Shown here: one piece after another, positions 1 through 10,755 of the stretch | How the letters are laid out: every line of letters starts with the position of its first letter | Numbering within the stretch: the first letter of the stretch is position 1 | Assembly (NCBI GenBank): GCA_963585895.1 | Contig: CAUZXS010000199.1 | Span: forward strand, 21,001 to 85,000 | Direction: 5' to 3' | Length of the DNA: 64,000 nt | Source: Sepioteuthis lessoniana | Taxonomy: Eukaryota > Mollusca > Cephalopoda > Myopsida > Loliginidae | Position numbers and translations under genes: made by a program | The notes under the pieces: model-generated | The model's input: only the letters and a program-made list of their open reading frames with translations | Databases searched by the model: none | What the model was told of the DNA's origin: nothing

Positions 1-521
1 TTTGGTGATTGGACGACACACTCTCAAAAGAGGAATATGCCTCACAATTCAATGCACTATTATTCCATCTTTTATTCATAAAGAAGTAGTCAATTTGGGT
101 TTTATTATTATTTGCATAGGTGTAGGTATAGAATTTTCTCTTACTTTTCTGAAATTTTCTATTGAGGCATGTTAATCTATTTTCTAGCATAAAATCTGCT
201 AGATGTTACCCATTTCTGTTTGATGAGTTGTGTAAGCTGAATTAGTGGTTTATGTTTTTACCAATTTGGGCATTCATGTTTCCACCAATGATAAGAACAT
301 TGTGTTTCGTGATGCTATGAACAAGGGAGGATAGTTCATTATAGAAGGCGATGAGGGCAGTTTTTTCACTAACATTGGTAGGGGTGTAGCAGGAGATGAT
401 TGTTACACTGGGTTTGCCATTAAAAGTAGCAACCATTGTCTTTGGTTGTATTTTCTCTATGCTATTTAGTGATTTTAAGGGCCGTAGCCCTATAAGCATA
501 CCTACACCTCCAACTGTGGCA
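1..521 (-). mobile_element. LINE fragment, AP-type endonuclease domain (broken)
   Basis: Reading the minus strand from about 520 to the window edge gives one continuous frame that resembles the second half of an APE-type endonuclease of a non-LTR retrotransposon. Visible landmarks are GGVGMLIG, an SCYTPTN strand, the active-site-like GGNMNAQIG (normally GDMNAQIG), then QIDYFFMNKRWNN and SSFESVSSNH (normally the SDH catalytic motif). The frame carries two in-frame stops, at 242-244 and about 206-208, so it is dead. The 5' side is cut off by an AT-rich run next to the mariner at 563; the 3' side leaves the window, so the reverse transcriptase is not seen. The RT tails at 25041, 36878 and 46263 may be the same family. 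That is inference from general similarity to animal LINE proteins. Confidence 0.8.
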
Positions 522-562
522 TATATATGTGTGTATATATATATATGTATTATATAAATATA
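522..562. repeat. AT-rich microsatellite between LINE and mariner
   Basis: Irregular TATA/TGTGTA run. It forms the 5' border of the LINE piece and supplies the TA target of the mariner that starts at 563. Confidence 0.7.
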
Positions 563-1461
563 CAATGATCATTAAATAAGTTTCCAGACTTTTTATGTAT
601 GGGCACTTTTATTGATAGTACACACATGAAACTCTAGTCTCCTTCAAAGTAATCTCCTCTGGTCGCAATGCACTTGTTGTACCATTCCAACAACTTCTGG
701 AAGGCCCCACTGAAGTCCTCTTACGTGAGCTTGTCAATGACCTTCATCATAGCCTCTTTCATCTCCTCAATTGTCTCATAATGACAACCTCTGAGCTTAG
801 GGAATAACCAAAAGTCACAGGGAGCAAGGTCTGGATGATAGGGAGGGTGATGAACTGTCTTGATGCCAATCTTGCTCAAATAGTCTGTGACAAGGATGGA
901 GTTGTGGACTGGTGCATTGTCCTGGTGGAAATGCCACTGACCCGATTTGAAGAGTGCTGGCCTCTTCCCTAGGAATCTTTTCCTGAACTCCCTTAAAACC
1001 TCAACAGAGTAACCCTAACCCTAACCCTTTGGTCAATCAACTTTGGTGTATTGACTTCCCTACTCCTCTTATAACTCTCATCATCCCTCACAGACTCCCT
1101 GCCTTCCTTGAATCTCTTATGCCACTCAAAAACTGATGCTCAATTCATGCAAGATGGTTGAAAAGCAGTCTGAAGCATTCCATACGTTTCTGTGGCATTT
1201 TTTCCAAGTTTAAAAACACAATTTTATTGCATATTGTTCTTCCTCACGTCCAGATTGCATTTTTGAAATTCACCAGCTGTGTCAATCAGGCTTTAGTAGG
1301 GTGTATTCCAATTTCTGCTGTAGTTGTTCATTTGAAGCTGTAATCATAAAAATTGGTCAGTCATCTGATAAGATGTATAGCAATAACATACTGAATCTTC
1401 AAGAGTCTAAGACAATTTCAAATGCCTGTACAAAAAAGTCTGGAAACTTATTGAATGCACC

Positions 1462-1464
<3 letters not shown>
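563..1464 (-). mobile_element. mariner derivative, copy 1 (internally deleted, telomere-repeat junction)
   Basis: About 902 bp, bounded by imperfect inverted ends: CATTAAATAAGTTTCCAGAC at the left and the complement of GTCTGGAAACTTATTGAATG at the right. It sits in TA-rich DNA. On the minus strand the C-terminal half of a DD34D mariner transposase reads well, with HFHQDNAPVHN, PDLAPCDFWLFPKLRG and a final GDYFEGD. The N-terminal part ([30 protein letters not shown]) is also present but frameshifted near its start. The middle, including the region of the first catalytic Asp, is missing; in its place is (CCCTAA) repeated three times at 1010-1027. Non-autonomous. Same structure as the copies at 43739 and 57060. 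Confidence 0.93.
1010..1027. repeat. interstitial telomere-like (TAACCC)3
   Basis: Three perfect units of the animal telomere repeat, exactly at the deletion joint of the mariner. Also present in the other two copies of this element. Confidence 0.95.

Positions 1465-1528
<64 letters not shown>
1465..1528. repeat. (TA)n microsatellite
   Basis: Uninterrupted TA run between the mariner and the Tc1-like element; both insert at TA. Confidence 0.95.
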
Positions 1529-1530
<2 letters not shown>

Positions 1531-1540
1531 TAGACACTAT

Positions 1541-2371
1541 AGCAGTCATAAGTTAAGGAACAGGATAACAACAAATATTTAAATGATTTTTACTTGAAAA
1601 AAGTTGCAAGTATGTTTAGGAAATTTTCCTAAAATATACCTGAAAAATATAAGTAATTATTACAAATAAATTTTTCAAAATTTTTCTTTCAATGAATTAA
1701 TAATGAACTTAAAAAAAAAGAACAAACATATACAATTTGCCATTGACAAAAGTTAGGGTATGTTCTTGAATCATAGTAATTTAGGTAGTTTTTAAACAAC
1801 TTGATTGCTAATTTTGCTTTATAGTCAATAGTCATAAATCCTTGGAACTATTTTTAAGCAAGATGGAAGTGTTTAAACGAAAAGAAAAAAGCCCATGTTA
1901 GTAAATCCTGAAGAAGGTAAATTGTATTCTAAAATTGCTGGTATCGTACAAAGTTCAAAAAGCATTTATTGTGTAATCTGTAGATTTAAGGCTAACAAGA
2001 CACTTGAACCAAAACCGAGAACTGGCAGGAATCCTATGACTACCAAACAGGAATATCAGATGATTGTTAAAATGTCTTGGAAATCCAATGCAAAGGAAAA
2101 CTCACTAAATAGTGAATTTTGCTTTAGCTTATATATTCATCTAACAAGGATTTATGATTTGTTCCTTAATTTTTGACCAGGGCAAAATGTATATTTTTGT
2201 TTTTTCAGTTGACTATTAATTTACTGTAAAAGAAAATTTAGAAAAATTTATATGTAATAAATGCATATATGTTCCGGGTATATTTTGGGAAATTTTCATA
2301 AACATACATGCAAATTTTTTCAAGTAAAAGTCATTTAAATATTCGTTGTTGTTCTGTTACTTAACTTATGT

Positions 2372-2377
<6 letters not shown>
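1541..2377 (+). mobile_element. Tc1-like DNA transposon, internally deleted, long TIRs
   Basis: Two inverted arms of about 137 bp, 1541-1677 and 2240-2377, match at most positions; both begin with a CATAAGTTAAG-type sequence next to TA. Between them a plus-strand reading resembles the N-terminal DNA-binding part of a Tc1 transposase: EEGKLYSKIAGIV, then CVICRFKANKTLEPKPRTGR, an HTH followed by the GRPR-like linker. Nothing of the DD34E catalytic domain remains; the protein would be under 100 residues instead of about 340. Called from the TIRs plus the HTH; non-autonomous relic. Confidence 0.82.
1895..2176 (+). pseudogene. Tc1 transposase N-terminal remnant
   Basis: The open stretch within the Tc1-like element. 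About residues 6-45 match the paired-like helix-turn-helix of Tc1 transposases (S-K-IAGIV, KSIYCVICRFK), followed by LEPKPRTGR, the linker between the two HTH domains, and TTKQEYQMIVKMS, the start of the second. The upstream frame, beginning at an ATG near 1863, is closed by stops, and the frame ends before any catalytic residue. It could bind its own TIRs at most; more likely it is dead. Confidence 0.7.

Positions 2378-2420
<43 letters not shown>
2375..2420. repeat. (TA)n microsatellite
   Basis: Follows the right TIR of the Tc1-like element and grades into an irregular (CATA)n tract to about 2510. Confidence 0.9.
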
Positions 2421-2423
<3 letters not shown>

Positions 2424-2814
2424 GCATGCATTTATACATATATCTGCATACATATATACATTTATGTGCATGCATATATTCATATATGCATACATACATA
2501 CATACATAAACAGACACAAGAGTGGGCTGAAAATTTCATATCAAGTCATAGGGACTTAATATTTTTTCAACGATGAGATCCATGCATCACGTCATTGAAA
2601 GAAAAAGTCTGTGGTTTGCACGGAGGGCTATGTTGAAAAATATACCTCATTTCATCCCAGTCCATGAGAGTATTTTCAGGTGATTCTTGTGTGTGTGTGT
2701 GTGTGTGTGTAAAGGTTTCTAATGATAGTAATCAAATTGACAACTTTGGAATTAATCTAATCGCAAAAGGGTTTTTACCTCCTTGTCACATACAGACTTT
2801 TTCTTTTTTTTCCT
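2421..2814. other. no gene seen; (CATA)n, unique sequence, (GT)n
   Basis: CATA-rich tract to 2510, then about 150 bp of unassigned sequence and a (GT)n run at 2688-2710. I see no coding signal. Confidence 0.5.
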
Positions 2815-2874
2815 TATTTGGAAGAAGCTATCCTGATAGTGAAACATATTAGTCTGATGTTCTATATGCTCTCA

Positions 2875-2912
<38 letters not shown>
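2815..2912 (+). repeat. hammerhead-like relic ending in (TA)n
   Basis: GGAAGAA, stem GCTATC/GATAGT with loop CT (2827-2840), GAAA (2841-2844), then a short spacer ending in GTC (2852-2854). The layout is that of the motif at 23927 but degenerate. A related copy is at 18521. It runs into (TA)n at 2880-2912. Confidence 0.45.
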
Positions 2913-2917
<5 letters not shown>

Positions 2918-3881
2918 GTGGAATCAAACACATTCACCTATAGAAATACAAATGAAAAGATTGATGTGTATAGATATATCTATATAAAGAAATATCCATA
3001 TTGATAGATATAGATGGATTAATTAAGCAATTCCCCACTCCTTATCCATATTAATATGGATTAAGAAGAAGAAGAAGAAAAAGAAGTAAAGCATCTCATT
3101 GAAATTCCTACTCCATCCATTTACAGTACTTACAAAAAAAATATATCAGTAATATTTAGATGTACAAGAACACTCACAAACTATCAAATTATATACGTGT
3201 TTCATTATCATTATCTATATGAAAATCTTTCATGTTTTTTTACATTTTGCTATCCTTTTCATCAATATCTACATTTTGCTGACATCATCTTTACTGACCT
3301 TAAATTATCAACAGTGATATAACCATGATCCTTAGAACTGACATCATTAGTCACATGTCTCAAATGCACATAGGTGGGTGTTTGTCAAAAGGGAGAGATA
3401 TGCGACATGTATGCAAATATAATTACTATGCATATACAAGAATGATAGGAACACACACACACACACACACATTTATACATATCCATTAGATGTCAAGATA
3501 ACAAACATTTAAAACACTGTGTGTGTGTGGACAAAATGTGATTCACACACAATCATTGTCTATGAATAAGTACATCCCTACAGCATTGTAACTTAGCAAC
3601 TAAAAATGAAATTGCATCCATAAAGTCTAATATTGTGAGATCTCTACCAATTCCTATCACTGATTAAGGAGTTTCAATGCTCAGAGTTTGGACATATGTA
3701 AATGAATAATGTCTTATAATACTGGCTTATAATTGTACAATATTCCACAAGAAATAGTAAAATCTTCATTATTTCTATAAAAAAAAATGGTACACACAGT
3801 ATTACTCATAATTTCACCCCTATCATATATGTGTGTGTGTGTGTGTGTGTTTCGGCAGCATTTCTTCATCAAACCCATATT
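2913..3881. other. no gene seen; unassigned AT-rich sequence
   Basis: Short microsatellites (GAA at 3065, CA at 3453, GT at 3832) in otherwise unassigned sequence. No frame with protein-like content. Confidence 0.5.
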
Positions 3882-4497
3882 TCATTGAACAATATAGACC
3901 TCTTTTGTCTATACACTTTTGTATGCCCTTTCCAGATGCTGCATTAATTTAATGGTATCCAGCAGGAATTGCTTGATGAAACTTCCATAACTAATTGGTT
4001 CCCTAGTATTTTCTGCTTGATCTTGGGCCATCATCAGAGGTGTGTATATTGCAAAAGTGATGTGACCTTTGCATGTACATTATTACCTTGTGTTTATTAT
4101 TTATACTGGTGTGTTGTAGCATTTTATTTTAAAATTTGTTTCTATAAGTAGCAGCAGCACGTAAAGACATTTAAGTACATTAGTACTGGATTTGAAATTG
4201 ATACTATTGAGTTTAGGTTGTTTCATTCTGATATGGAGCACCTTGAGAATTTGTAATTTTTGTTTGTTATTTTGTTGTTTTAATATTGTTGTGTTTTCGG
4301 TAAGAATTTTCAGAAATTCAGTTTTAGGGCAGGTATTTTTGTTTTTGATGTAGTGCTATTGAACTGGTATCAGATAGATGCATAATGAATTGTATTGATA
4401 GTTATGGGAATTTCATTGGCCAATTTCTGCTGGATACTGTAAAATCAATGCAGCAACTGGAAAGGACATAGACAAAGATGTCTATATTGTTCAATGA
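3882..4497. repeat. foldback element with arms of about 110 bp
   Basis: Left arm 3882-3996 and right arm about 4390-4497 are inverted copies at roughly 80 percent identity by eye. Anchors: TCATTGAACAATATAGAC at the left end against GTCTATATTGTTCAATGA at the right end, and CCTTTCCAGATGCTGCATT against its inverse at 4449. The right arm is followed by an (AT)n run. The minus strand next to the left arm's inner end reads CTGATGATGG, like the hammerhead-like repeats elsewhere, but without a matching stem. Confidence 0.7.
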
Positions 4498-4542
4498 TAT
4501 ATATACACATACTACATATGCATATATACCCATTATTCAGCT

Positions 4543-4591
4543 TAATGGCATATCAACTCATGTGGACTATTTAATGCCAAATCTTGTGTTT

Positions 4592-4632
<41 letters not shown>

Positions 4633-4966
4633 TTGTACATACATGTGATTTGTAAGCAAATAGATTGTAGAGAACTTTATTTTTTTATAAGTTCATTTCT
4701 TTACACTCAGTTAAATGGTTTTAAGAATTACATTAGTAATACTGTTTATCAAATATTCCTGTCTAAGATGAACAACTTGTTTGCAGTTGTATGGTTTCGA
4801 ATAACTAATAATAATAATTCCAAGTTAAAAAATTAGACCCATAGATAGGATGCTGACAGGTATTACCACACTGGGTCAGAGTAGACCCGAGAGTAATGGT
4901 AATGAATGGGTACTCCACATTCCCCCAACTCCAAGACTGGAGCCTCACCATCAGATGTAGTTTAAT

Positions 4967-4968
<2 letters not shown>
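4543..4968 (-). mobile_element. SINE-B copy with microsatellites inside
   Basis: Starts (plus strand) with the complement of the shared tail, TTAATGGCATATCAACTC, and ends with the complement of the body, GGAGCCTCACCATCAGATG. A (TA)n(GT)n run at 4592-4628 sits between tail and body. The body holds the family landmark GGGTACTCCACATTCCCC. Confidence 0.8.
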
Positions 4969-4998
<30 letters not shown>

Positions 4999-5059
4999 TA
5001 TATTTATATATACACATACACACGTGCACATATATGTAATATATTAATATATATACATG

Positions 5060-5092
<33 letters not shown>
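4969..5092. repeat. compound (TA)n/(CA)n microsatellite
   Basis: TA, CA and mixed units; the frames reading through it are low-complexity artefacts. Confidence 0.9.
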
Positions 5093-5098
<6 letters not shown>

Positions 5099-5296
5099 AA
5101 AAATATCAAACATATATATCATAAGTATAAATTCATAGTTAACAGTTTTAACTTTTCCTAACATACTACACTTTGATCCTAGCTAAGATTGCTGAAGTGT
5201 GACACTAACCCAAAGTATGGGTTACAGACATTACACTTTTATCCTGCAAGAAATTACAGCAGACAGATGAACAAATATCAAAGAGTCTCACTGTTC

Positions 5297-5298
<2 letters not shown>

Positions 5299-5328
<30 letters not shown>
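5299..5328. repeat. (TA)n microsatellite
   Basis: Uninterrupted dinucleotide run in a stretch (5093-5420) with no other feature. Confidence 0.9.
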
Positions 5329-5329
<1 letters not shown>

Positions 5330-5428
5330 CAGTGATCCATGAAGATATTGATGTTTCATTTTAGGAAATAGTAACAGAATCAAATTAGCTTTTTTATTTA
5401 ACTCAGTTACATAAAAAAATAAACCAGA

Positions 5429-5675
5429 CATTGGCCTAATGGTTAGAGTGTTCACCAATGGCCCAGGAGACTGGGGTTCAATCCCAGGTCGAATCATACT
5501 AAAGACTCAAAAAATGGTACTTGATGCCGCCTTGTTTAACACTCAGCATTATAAGGTAAGGATCAAGGCAAAGTGGAGCAATCCAGGGAAATGAGTAGCG
5601 CCTTTCCCTACATCTTGGTATAGTAGCTATTGAAAAGGGAGCCTGCGGGTCACCCTCAACTATGGTTGCCAACAA
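5429..5675 (+). mobile_element. SINE-F copy (tRNA-derived)
   Basis: A-box-like TGGCCTAATGG at 5432 and a strong B box GGTTCAATCCC at about 5475, the spacing of an internal polymerase III promoter. The body ends with GAAAAGGGAGCCTGCGGGTC and a loose A-rich tail. Same family as 47717 and 51911. A gene is unlikely because the copies diverge from one another and lack a cloverleaf 3' half. Confidence 0.85.
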
Positions 5676-6395
5676 CAACATAAAAAAATTTGGACGATTA
5701 AATGATTATGTTCCACATGAATTTAAACGCCACAAAATTCTCATTCAGTTGCAAATTGAACTGGACATTGCTTTATTTTCTAAGCTGGAACATTTTAAGT
5801 GTATTTAAGTGTATTGCTCAAATAAAACTCTTGCTATATAGTGTCATTTTTGTTGGGTTGCTGTTATACACATAAAAACAAAATTAGGATTTTAGTATAG
5901 ATGTGTACATGTGTGTACATTCAACACTATTTCACAGAAAAAAAAAAAAAATTACAGATATATCAGGTATATGTTTGTATGAATATAGCGTACATGCACA
6001 CACAAGCAACAACATACATAATCCATAATCTTTATTTACGTGCAAAGATATCTCTCTGTATTTTTCAATCAGCAACATAGACCTTACAAGTGAACATGCA
6101 AAGCAACTGCAGATCAATACATCTCTGATCTATTAATCTTTGATCAAATGACATTGAGAAGTAATTACTTCATGAACACTTGGTTCATCATTCAGTTGCA
6201 TCTTTTCTTCTTATATACATTTTCATATATTAAATATGTAAACAAATGCCACACAAATGAGTCACAGAGAGTGGAAGGATTTGTACCATAATCAGACCAA
6301 TCCTTCACTAACCAATCCATTTCAAGAAATTTGGACCAGTGATCTTTTAATGGATGAATCTGTGACCCAGCACTTGGGTCATACCAGCCTTTTCC

Positions 6396-6396
<1 letters not shown>
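5676..6396. other. no gene seen; unassigned sequence
   Basis: AT-rich, with a 14-bp poly(A) at about 5938. No repeat family recognised and no protein-like frame. Confidence 0.5.
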
Positions 6397-6457
<61 letters not shown>

Positions 6458-6464
6458 TGAGACA

Positions 6465-6503
<39 letters not shown>

Positions 6504-6515
6504 ATGAGACAAGAT

Positions 6516-6552
<37 letters not shown>

Positions 6553-6566
6553 ATATATGAGACAAG

Positions 6567-6604
<38 letters not shown>

Positions 6605-6616
6605 GAGACAAGATAA

Positions 6617-6658
<42 letters not shown>
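6397..6658. repeat. compound satellite: (TA)n blocks spaced by GAGACAAGAT
   Basis: Five TA blocks separated four times by the same 10-bp word GAGACAAGAT, at about 6459, 6505, 6558 and 6605. The spacing shows the unit word+(TA)n was itself tandemly copied. Confidence 0.9.
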
Positions 6659-6662
<4 letters not shown>

Positions 6663-7780
6663 ATCTCATTAAATATTAAGGGCCAAGAGTTTTTGATAAC
6701 CGACATTTTATTTCGTTTATATTCTCTTCCAAATGTGCAGAGATTCTAAGATAGTTTGCAGTTTTTTTATTCTCTTTTTTCTTTCTTTCTTTTTTAAGCC
6801 TAAGTAATCTCAACTGTTTGTGTAATCATCATCATCATCATCATGACTGTGAGATTAGGTAAATATGTTAGGGTTTAATAAAGTATAAATGTAATAAAAC
6901 ATTTGTTCATGGAAAATTTTATTCTTTAATATTTCATGAGCAGGAAAACCAGCTGCCTCAATATAAAAGTGATAGGCATATAAGTAGAATGTAGATAGAC
7001 AGGTAGGTAGGTATGTAGAGAAAGAGAGAAAGAAAGAGATAGACACATAAACAGGTAGGTAGGTAGAGACAGAGAGATACAAACATACACAAGTAGAGGA
7101 GAAAGAGAGACCCACAGTTAGGTAGGAAGAGAGAGAAAGAGAAAGAGACAGAGAGAGAGAGATACAGAACTGAGAAAGAGAGAGAGAGAGAGATAGGTAG
7201 ATAAGAAAAGCCTGAGATAGATATTACTAAGCTTGGAAGGAATTATGTTGTACCATTTTTTCCATGAAGAGTTTTTTTTCTCATGGAAATAAGCATTAGA
7301 AACTCATCTTTACACTTATTCAATAAAATAATTATGGATCATAATGGAAAACTATTTTTTCTCTTGTTATGCATTCTGGCAATTATTCTGATATAGTATT
7401 GTACAAACCCATAGCAAGCTGTATCATATGGCTCTGAGCAGATGAGAGGAAAATGGGAGAGTCACAAAAATAATAACCGCAGATGAGTGATATTCTACAG
7501 CCATACATTCCATGCTCGTTTGTGTGTATGTATATACATACATATAGATACTTGACTGTTATCTGACCTTTTAAATCCCTCTGCATCCTACTTGGTGAAG
7601 ATTCCCAAGAGGGATCTGAAGTAGGCTTTGTGAATTTTTCACTTTATTTGTTCCATGATTTCATGCTAGAGTGAGTTCTGTATATTATAAATACAATAAT
7701 TTTTGGTATCATAAATGATATCTGAATGTAACCCCCCCCCCCCAAAAAAAAACCCAAACCATATACCTTTTTTCACTGGT
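6659..7780. other. no gene seen; GAGA/TAGG simple repeats
   Basis: (ATC)n at 6826-6844, then an impure purine tract (AGAG, TAGG) at about 6985-7205, otherwise unassigned. Frames here are low complexity. Confidence 0.5.
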
Positions 7781-8020
7781 TCTGTAGCCTGGTTTGGTCA
7801 TGGAGGTGCTACTCATGTAGTATGTCTTGGACAGCAATAAACTGGTGGAGCCCATACCTCTCCAGGTCTATGTCTAGTTTGGATTCAGTGTTATCTTTCT
7901 ATATAGTCCAAGGTTAAAGAGCCCAGCCTTTCTTACTATTCTATCTTTAGCTGGGTGTAGAGGGGAATAGTTGGATTCATACTTTTACCAGAGAATATTA
8001 GCATTATGTGAAATGGAAAC
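7781..8020 (-). mobile_element. SINE-C copy, long-tail variant
   Basis: The complement of the SINE-C body (CAAGGTTAAAGAGCCCAG, ATTAGCATTATGTGAAATG) is joined to a tail reading CCTGGTTTGGTCATGG on the plus strand, also seen at 30863. The tRNA-like head is lost or unrecognisable. Confidence 0.7.
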
Positions 8021-8718
8021 GGTCCCATTCATATTCAACTTGGATAATGCATTTTGCTAATATTACTATGGTAGATGGGGGGGTATTTTTTGGTAGTGAA
8101 TTGGCTATATATTTATTCATCCACTCTTTCCTCTATCAACCATAATAACAAGCCACTTATAAGACAAGAGGTCAAAATAACTGGTGATTGGACAAGTTCC
8201 TTTCATGCTTTTCCAAAAGCTTTGGTATATCTAAGTGACATAAACAGTTTCAACTAGAATTGGAATATACATGCATGCATACATATTTTACATATGCATG
8301 CATCATTATCTAATGTGTGTGTGTGTGTAACTTATAAAAAGAACTTGGTGGAAACAAATAGTAAATAAATCAACTTGGTATGCATGAGAAATTAGTTACC
8401 ATTTCTCAGGAAATATTAACAATAACTTCTCTTACTATTTTCATTATTTTTAACAAAATTTCTTCTTTCTTTTGGTATAATTCTTCCATCTGTCTATGGA
8501 AACAGCAAGAGGACTTTAAACTGCTTTCATTATAAATCACAAAATCACTCTTCAAACCTAATGTCTCTCTGCATAAATAGTCCCAGAATTCTTTTCTACT
8601 TGCTCTTCCTGCCACTGCCTCTGTTTCTCAGTATTGACTCTGGGACAAATCACATCAATTTTTACTTAAACTATACAGCCACATCATATATACAAAGAGA
8701 CACATACTAACACACACG
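8021..8718. other. no gene seen
   Basis: Unassigned AT-rich DNA with a short CATGCATG/TGTG tract at 8268-8327. Frames of 60-70 codons here show nothing recognisable. Confidence 0.45.

Positions 8719-9069
<351 letters not shown>

Positions 9070-9106
<37 letters not shown>
9070..9106. repeat. (TA)n microsatellite
   Basis: TA run directly after the SINE-A tail. Confidence 0.9.
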
Positions 9107-9109
<3 letters not shown>

Positions 9110-9820
9110 GCCATCATCCTAATGAAGACATTCTTAGTGGAACCACAATCTTTTGCAGTATGAGTGCAAAATTCAATGTACACAAACCCAAACATATAAT
9201 CTTAATATAAAACTTAGTAATTCATCTTACATAATTCAAACACACAAAGAATATGAACAACAGAAGGTTGCATGTACAAATCAGTTGTATTTGCCCTGCA
9301 TACAATAATCCTTAGTAAAGTGCTGACATAATTTTTATTCAAGGATTCTGAAATACATTTACATTTCAGCCATTAATATTTGGTATTTTGACTGGAGGCT
9401 GATCATTTATTTCAACCCTAATTGAATCACAGCTGTAAATTTGTTGAAAATAAAGGACATTCCCTTTTGTAATCAATTTCTAAGTAACATACAATCCACC
9501 ACATCCTCAATTTTCAGGGGGTAAATGAGATGTTACCCAAAAGTTCAGTGGGGGGAAAAAAAAAAAAAAAAAAGTGTTGCACAATTCAGTGCTTCCATGA
9601 AAAAGCAGTTTTAACACCTAAAAGATTAAAATTCTAGCAAGACTTTCATTCAGTTACTCTCAGTTTCAAAGAGATTATTCATTGAATCTTTAGACAGAGA
9701 CTAAGTCTGGAGAGTTGCTGGTTTCTTATATTGAGAGAGAAAAAAATCAAAAAAAATAAAAAAATCATATAATTCAAATTACCTAAAACTTCGTTACACC
9801 TTAATAATAATAAAAAAAAG
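9107..9820. other. no gene seen
   Basis: Unassigned sequence with a poly(A) of about 18 at 9556. No protein-like frame. Confidence 0.45.
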
Positions 9821-10034
9821 GGAGCGTCCTCGTGGTGTAATAGTTAAAGCACTGGACTGCAGAATCTTAGTACGCGAGTTAGAATTCCAGTCGTGCTATT
9901 ATGCTTTCGGACAAATATTATTGGGATATCCTCCCATCTATGGGTTAAATAGTACCACTACTGTCCTTCTGAAAGGATGGATTTGGCATTAAATAACTCA
10001 AGAAGGTTGATATGCCATTAAACAAGAAACAAAC
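9821..10034 (+). mobile_element. SINE-A copy with a short body deletion
   Basis: Head GGAGCGTCCTCGTGGTGTAA, B-box-like region degraded (GAGTTAGAATTCC), body shortened around ATTATTGGGATATCC, tail TTTGGCATTAAATAACTC. Confidence 0.88.
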
Positions 10035-10461
10035 AGAAAAAAAAAATTGATAAAAAAATACTTACTGAACTCATATTTGTCCAACAGAGTCAAATGTTAT
10101 GATCGGAATGGAATCTCAAAAGATTGTTATGTCTCTCTTTGGGAGGGGAGGGGAAATGAAATTGCAAGCTTAGAAAATTATCATCTGAAATCCTGATTTA
10201 TCTTTGCTACCCAAACACCACTCACTGGTGCTAAAGAAACTTATAAAACTGTTTTAACCATGAAACAGACCTCAAACCTTACACATCCTAAGTTGACCCC
10301 ATTGGCAAGTTTAATGGACATGTAAGATACCTCAAGAAATCCATTGCCTAATGATGGACCTCCCACCAAAAAAAACAAAAACAAAAAAAAAAACCCAGCA
10401 TGTTTTAAGTAACAAATGTTTATGTTCAAACAAACTCTTTCCTTGTCTAGACTTATGGTCA

Positions 10462-10600
10462 TGTCACACTGAAAATTCCTGTTTATATAAGATTTCCAAA
10501 GCTAAGCAGCAATGAGCCTGTTCAGTTCTAAGATGGGTGACCACTTAGGAACAGCAGGTAATGTAATCTGAGCCAATATATGTCAGACTAAGCAAAGATT
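10462..10600 (+). mobile_element. 5S rRNA-derived SINE
   Basis: The core 10491-10558 follows animal 5S rRNA: GCTAAGCAGCAATGAGCCTG (5S: AAGTTAAGCAGC...GGGCC), then AGATGGGTGACCACTTAGGAA (5S: GGATGGGTGACCGCCTGGGAA). This covers the internal polymerase III control region. Non-5S sequence follows (TCAGACTAAGCAAAG) and recurs at 38513 and 30773, so it is a dispersed SINE rather than a lone 5S pseudogene. Confidence 0.8.
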
Positions 10601-10700
10601 GGTAAATAACTATCTTTTACAGTATTCAGATTATACTGTGAATTTTTCAGATTAAAATTCAACTAATGACTTTGTTTGGCAAATGACTCGCTGATGTACC

Positions 10701-10703
<3 letters not shown>

Positions 10704-10750
<47 letters not shown>
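10704..10750. repeat. (TA)n microsatellite
   Basis: Uninterrupted TA run. Confidence 0.9.

Positions 10751-10755
<5 letters not shown>

Noticed and set aside
1010-1027. Telomere repeats as a sign of a chromosome end or fusion
   Set aside because: Only three units, and the same tract lies at the same place in three mariner copies, so it belongs to the element.
1301-1582. Frame of 93 codons with a Tyr-Ile run
   Set aside because: Mariner end read through a (TA)n run; not a protein.
5429-5500. A tRNA gene, from the good A and B boxes
   Set aside because: No cloverleaf with an acceptor stem, and the sequence continues into a SINE body found at two other places.
6396-6611. Tyr-Ile-rich frame
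   Set aside because: Pure translation of the TA/GAGACAAGAT satellite.
10491-10558. A functional 5S rRNA gene
   Set aside because: Missing the 5' third, diverged at conserved positions, and followed by a shared SINE 3' part.
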